In this document: piece by piece, positions 61,406 to 64,000 of the stretch
Layout: each line of letters starts with the position of its first letter
Numbering within the stretch: the stretch's first letter is position 1
Source of the DNA: CAWAHD01 sp963781785
Lineage (GTDB): Bacteria; Planctomycetota; Planctomycetia; Isosphaerales; Isosphaeraceae
Assembly: GCA_963781785.1 (NCBI GenBank)
Contig: CAWAHD010000005.1
Location: forward strand, 186,001 to 250,000
Length of the DNA stretch: 64,000 nt
Direction: 5' to 3'
Position numbers and translations under genes: made by a program
The notes under the pieces: model-generated
What the model was told of the DNA's origin: nothing
The model's input: the letters and a program-made list of their open reading frames with translations, nothing else
Database searches by the model: none

Positions 61406-63244
61406 TCAGTCCGCGCCCAGCGCCTCGTCGAGGGAGCAGGCGGCGCTGATCAATCCCAGATGGGTGAAAGCCTGGGGAAAGTTGCCGAGTGCCTCGCCGC
61501 TCAAACCGGTCTGCTCGGCGTAAAGTCCCAGGTGATTGGCATAGCCGAGCATCTGCTCGAAGAGAAGCCTCGCGTCCTCGAGTCGCTGGGGGTCGGTCCC
61601 TGCGGCGCGCGTGAGCGCGTCGACCATCCAGAACGAGCACATGTTGAAAGTGCCCTCACCCCCGCGGAGGCCGTCGGGGGCTTCGGCCGGATTGTAACGA
61701 TAGACGAGTCCATTGGCGGAGAGACCGCCCGCGAGCACGGAGGCGCGGACGGCATCCAGGGTCTTCTTCATCCGATCGTCGTTCGGGGACATGAAGAAGA
61801 CGAGCGGCATCAGGAGACAGGACGCATCGAGCGAATCAGAGCCGTAGGCTTGCACGAAGGACTGCCGGAGTTGGTTCCAGCCGCGGGCCATCACGTCTTC
61901 ATAGATCTCGTCGCGCTCCTTGATCCATCGCGCTCGATCGGCCGGAAAACCGCGGTGGTTGGCCAGGCGCAGGCCGCGGTCCAGCGCAACCCAGCACATC
62001 ATCTTGGAGTAGACAAATGCCCGCGGTTGGCCGCGCACTTCCCAGATGCTTCGATCGTCGCGACGCCAGTTGTCGCAAAGCCACCCAAGCATGCACCGCA
62101 GGTGCCTCCAGCCGTCATCGCCAAGGTGCTCGACGTGCTTGTTGTGAAGATAAACGGCGTCCAGGAGGCCACCGTAGATATCAAGCTGAAGCTGCTGGTG
62201 GGCGCCGTTGCCAATGCGAACCGGACGCGAGCCCCGGTAGCCTTCGAGGTGATCCAGGATCTGCTCTGTTAGCTCGGCACGGCCGTCGATTCCGTAAATC
62301 GGCTGGAGCGGGCCGGTGTCCGGATTGCCCGTTTCGTGCCAGCGACCGGCGAGCCACTCCTTGAACTTCGTCACCTCCCGGTTGAACCCGATGCGCTCGA
62401 GGCTGTAAAGCGTGAAAGACGAATCACGAATCCATGTGTAGCGGTAGTCCCAGTTGCGCTCGCCGCCGATCGATTCCGGAAGACTCGTGGTCGGTGCGGC
62501 CACGATCGCGCCGGTTGGCTCAAACGACAGGAGCTTGAGCGCGAGTGCCGAGCGTTCCACCATCTCTCGCCACCGCCCTTTGTAGGTGCAGCTTGACAGC
62601 CACCGTCTCCAGTAGGCTACTGTCGCCCGGAAGAGCGCCTCCGATTGGCCAGCCCCGGGAACCGGCCCGTGCTCTTTGCCAGAGGCGATCGGGCGCAACA
62701 CGAATGTCGCATGCTCACCTTCTCGGAGCGTGAAATCGGCGGAGACGCCTTGGTCTTCGCATCGCAGAGGAATCGAGGCAGCAAGACCGAGGTTGAGACT
62801 TGGTGTTTCAAACCGGGCACCGTGTTCAATCAAACAAACCTCATGCGGGGCGCGGGCGTAATCGAAGGCCGGGCGGCACTCGAGGCGAAACGGCAAGGTA
62901 CCACGCACCACGCGTACCCTGCGGATCAAGGCATCCCCTTGGGTGCCGAACTCGCCCAAAGGCATGAAATCGTCGAGCTCAGCAACCCCATCGGGATGCA
63001 GAAACCGCGTGACCAGGATATTGGTTCCTGGCCAGTAGAATTGCCGCTGACGACCTTGATCGAACACCGGCGCGATCCGAAATCGGCCGCCGTTCTTGGC
63101 GTCGAGTATCGCGGCAAAGACGCTGGGCGAGTCGAAGTGAGGCAGACACAGCCAGTCGATCGACCCGTCCATTCCGACGAGCGCGCCGGTCCGCATGTTG
63201 CCGATCAAGCCGTAGTGTTCGATGGGCTGGTAGGTCGAGTCCAT
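61406..63244 (-). CDS. GH15 family glucan/trehalose hydrolase
   Basis: The 612-residue protein MDSTYQPIEHYGLIGNMRTG follows a GAAGGA site. The N-terminal beta domain has YGLIGN..TGALVG.DGSIDWLC, typical of the 'trehalase-like' N-terminal domain of GH15. The (alpha/alpha)6 barrel contains NWDYRYTWIRDSSFTLYSL, PVRIGNGAHQQLQLDIYGGL and GGEGTFNMCSFWMVDAL, where the last Glu is the expected catalytic base. No signal peptide is visible, so it probably acts in the cytoplasm on trehalose or short alpha-glucans. The gene is unbroken, in contrast to the nearby nuo genes, and it starts 12 bp after the aldehyde dehydrogenase. Confidence 0.93.
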   Translation of the reverse strand: MDSTYQPIEHYGLIGNMRTGALVGMDGSIDWLCLPHFDSPSVFAAILDAKNGGRFRIAPVFDQGRQRQFYWPGTNILVTRFLHPDGVAELDDFMPLGEFGTQGDALIRRVRVVRGTLPFRLECRPAFDYARAPHEVCLIEHGARFETPSLNLGLAASIPLRCEDQGVSADFTLREGEHATFVLRPIASGKEHGPVPGAGQSEALFRATVAYWRRWLSSCTYKGRWREMVERSALALKLLSFEPTGAIVAAPTTSLPESIGGERNWDYRYTWIRDSSFTLYSLERIGFNREVTKFKEWLAGRWHETGNPDTGPLQPIYGIDGRAELTEQILDHLEGYRGSRPVRIGNGAHQQLQLDIYGGLLDAVYLHNKHVEHLGDDGWRHLRCMLGWLCDNWRRDDRSIWEVRGQPRAFVYSKMMCWVALDRGLRLANHRGFPADRARWIKERDEIYEDVMARGWNQLRQSFVQAYGSDSLDASCLLMPLVFFMSPNDDRMKKTLDAVRASVLAGGLSANGLVYRYNPAEAPDGLRGGEGTFNMCSFWMVDALTRAAGTDPQRLEDARLLFEQMLGYANHLGLYAEQTGLSGEALGNFPQAFTHLGLISAACSLDEALGAD

Positions 63245-63256
63245 AACAACGTTCCT

Positions 63257-64000
63257 TCAAATCAGCCGTCGCACCCATTTCTTCTTGGCGTCGTCATACG
63301 GTGGATAGAAGAACCAGGGGTCGAGCCAGGTTGGCTTTACCAGAACGGACTTGCGGTGGCAGAACGTCTCGAACGAGCTTTTGCCATGATAGGCGCCGAT
63401 TCCGCTCTGGCCGACACCTCCAAACGGCAGCGACGGGACCGTCAGGTGTAGGAGCGTGTGATTGACGGTCACCCCGCCGGAGGTGGTACGCTCCAGCACC
63501 CTTGTCCGGAGAGCACTGTTATTCGTGAAGAGGTAGAGCGCCAGCGGCTTGGGCCGGGAGTTCAAAAACGAGATCGCTTCGTCGATGCTGCTCACGCGCT
63601 GGACGGGCAGAATGGGACCGAAGATCTCCTCAGACATGAGCGGCGAATCGACCGGGACATTCCGCAGAATGGTGGGCGCGATATACCGATCACCAAGGTC
63701 CGAGTCGCCGCCGGTGACCAGCTCGCCGGCTCCCTCGAGCAGCTTCATCAGCCTTTGATGATGTCTCGGGCTCACGATGCGGCCGTAGTCGGGGCTGGCT
63801 TGCGGATGGTCGCCGAAGAACTGGCGAATCGTCATTTTCATACGGTCCAGGAGTGCCTCCTCGATGGCCTCGTCGGCAAGCACGTAGTCGGGCGCCACGC
63901 ACGTCTGGCCGGCGTTGTAGAACTTACCCCAGACGATCCGCCGCGCCGCCACGTCGAGATCGGCGTGCCGGTCGACCAGGCAGGGGCTTTTGCCACCTAG
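63257..64000 (-). CDS. Aldehyde dehydrogenase, class 3-like (partial)
   Basis: The frame is open to the window edge and reads LGGKSPCLVDRHADLDVAAR, so the gene starts beyond base 64,000. NAGQTCVAPDYVLAD holds the catalytic Cys and is typical of class 3 aldehyde dehydrogenases. Further motifs are YIAPTIL, MSEEIFGPILPV, NSRPKPLALYLFT and SLPFGGVGQSGIGAYHG. The C-terminus has WFFYPPYDDAKKKWVRRL, as in membrane-associated class 3 enzymes. It oxidises an aldehyde to an acid with NAD(P); substrate not identifiable. Likely in one operon with the GH15 gene. Confidence 0.92.
   Translation of the reverse strand, partial: LGGKSPCLVDRHADLDVAARRIVWGKFYNAGQTCVAPDYVLADEAIEEALLDRMKMTIRQFFGDHPQASPDYGRIVSPRHHQRLMKLLEGAGELVTGGDSDLGDRYIAPTILRNVPVDSPLMSEEIFGPILPVQRVSSIDEAISFLNSRPKPLALYLFTNNSALRTRVLERTTSGGVTVNHTLLHLTVPSLPFGGVGQSGIGAYHGKSSFETFCHRKSVLVKPTWLDPWFFYPPYDDAKKKWVRRLI

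Overview
The window looks like chromosomal DNA from a Planctomycetes bacterium of the Isosphaeraceae/Gemmatales kind, probably a draft or metagenome contig. Evidence: two very large secreted proteins carry the planctomycete N-terminal 'LE.LE.R' type motif; there is an ECF sigma factor paired with a Ser/Thr kinase-WD40-TPR protein, a PEP-CTERM protein with a neighbouring dockerin protein, an integrase remnant beginning MPRLIHK, and several small planctomycete-type hypotheticals. GC content is high throughout.

Layout. 1-3.75 kb: a tRNA-Ile gene and a 3.4-kb relic island bounded by a 66-bp duplication of the tRNA, holding an integrase remnant, a DUF2971 protein and a possible nuclease-like protein. 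3.8-15.3 kb: a PEP-CTERM protein and a ~3,570-residue beta-helix protein with an embedded metzincin-like protease site, Calx-beta repeats and a C-terminal dockerin. 15.9-20.9 kb: sigma factor plus kinase. 21.3-24.9 kb: a MazF remnant, a glycine-rich surface protein and three small genes. 25.3-46.6 kb: a complete type I-G (old I-U) CRISPR-Cas locus lying between two related ~290-bp direct repeats. It comprises an 88-repeat array, a leader with an 18-bp palindrome, csb2, csb1, csx17, cas3 (helicase then HD), cas2, a cas4-cas1 fusion and a WYL regulator, all on the minus strand, with a VapBC-type toxin-antitoxin pair on the plus strand between cas2 and cas4-1. 47.5-51.8 kb: planctomycete hypotheticals and a receiver-domain protein. 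52.0-60.8 kb: a complex I operon in the order nuoB-C-D-I-orf-A-H-J-K-N, without E, F, G, L or M. 60.8-64 kb: a HEPN-like protein, a GH15 family protein and the C-terminal part of an aldehyde dehydrogenase.

Reading quality matters here. I count roughly 40 places where a conserved protein continues in another frame, about 29 of them in 6.8 kb of the nuo operon. The residues on either side stay well conserved, so most are probably sequence errors; affected genes are annotated as single loci.

The most interesting parts are in the CRISPR locus. The four array spacers nearest the presumed leader have lengths 39, 31, 31 and 50 nt against 34-38 nt in the rest of the array. The linker between Cas4 and Cas1 is built from two unrelated dispersed DNA repeats, one of them a slippage-prone 7-bp repeat. 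The whole locus is flanked by direct repeats.
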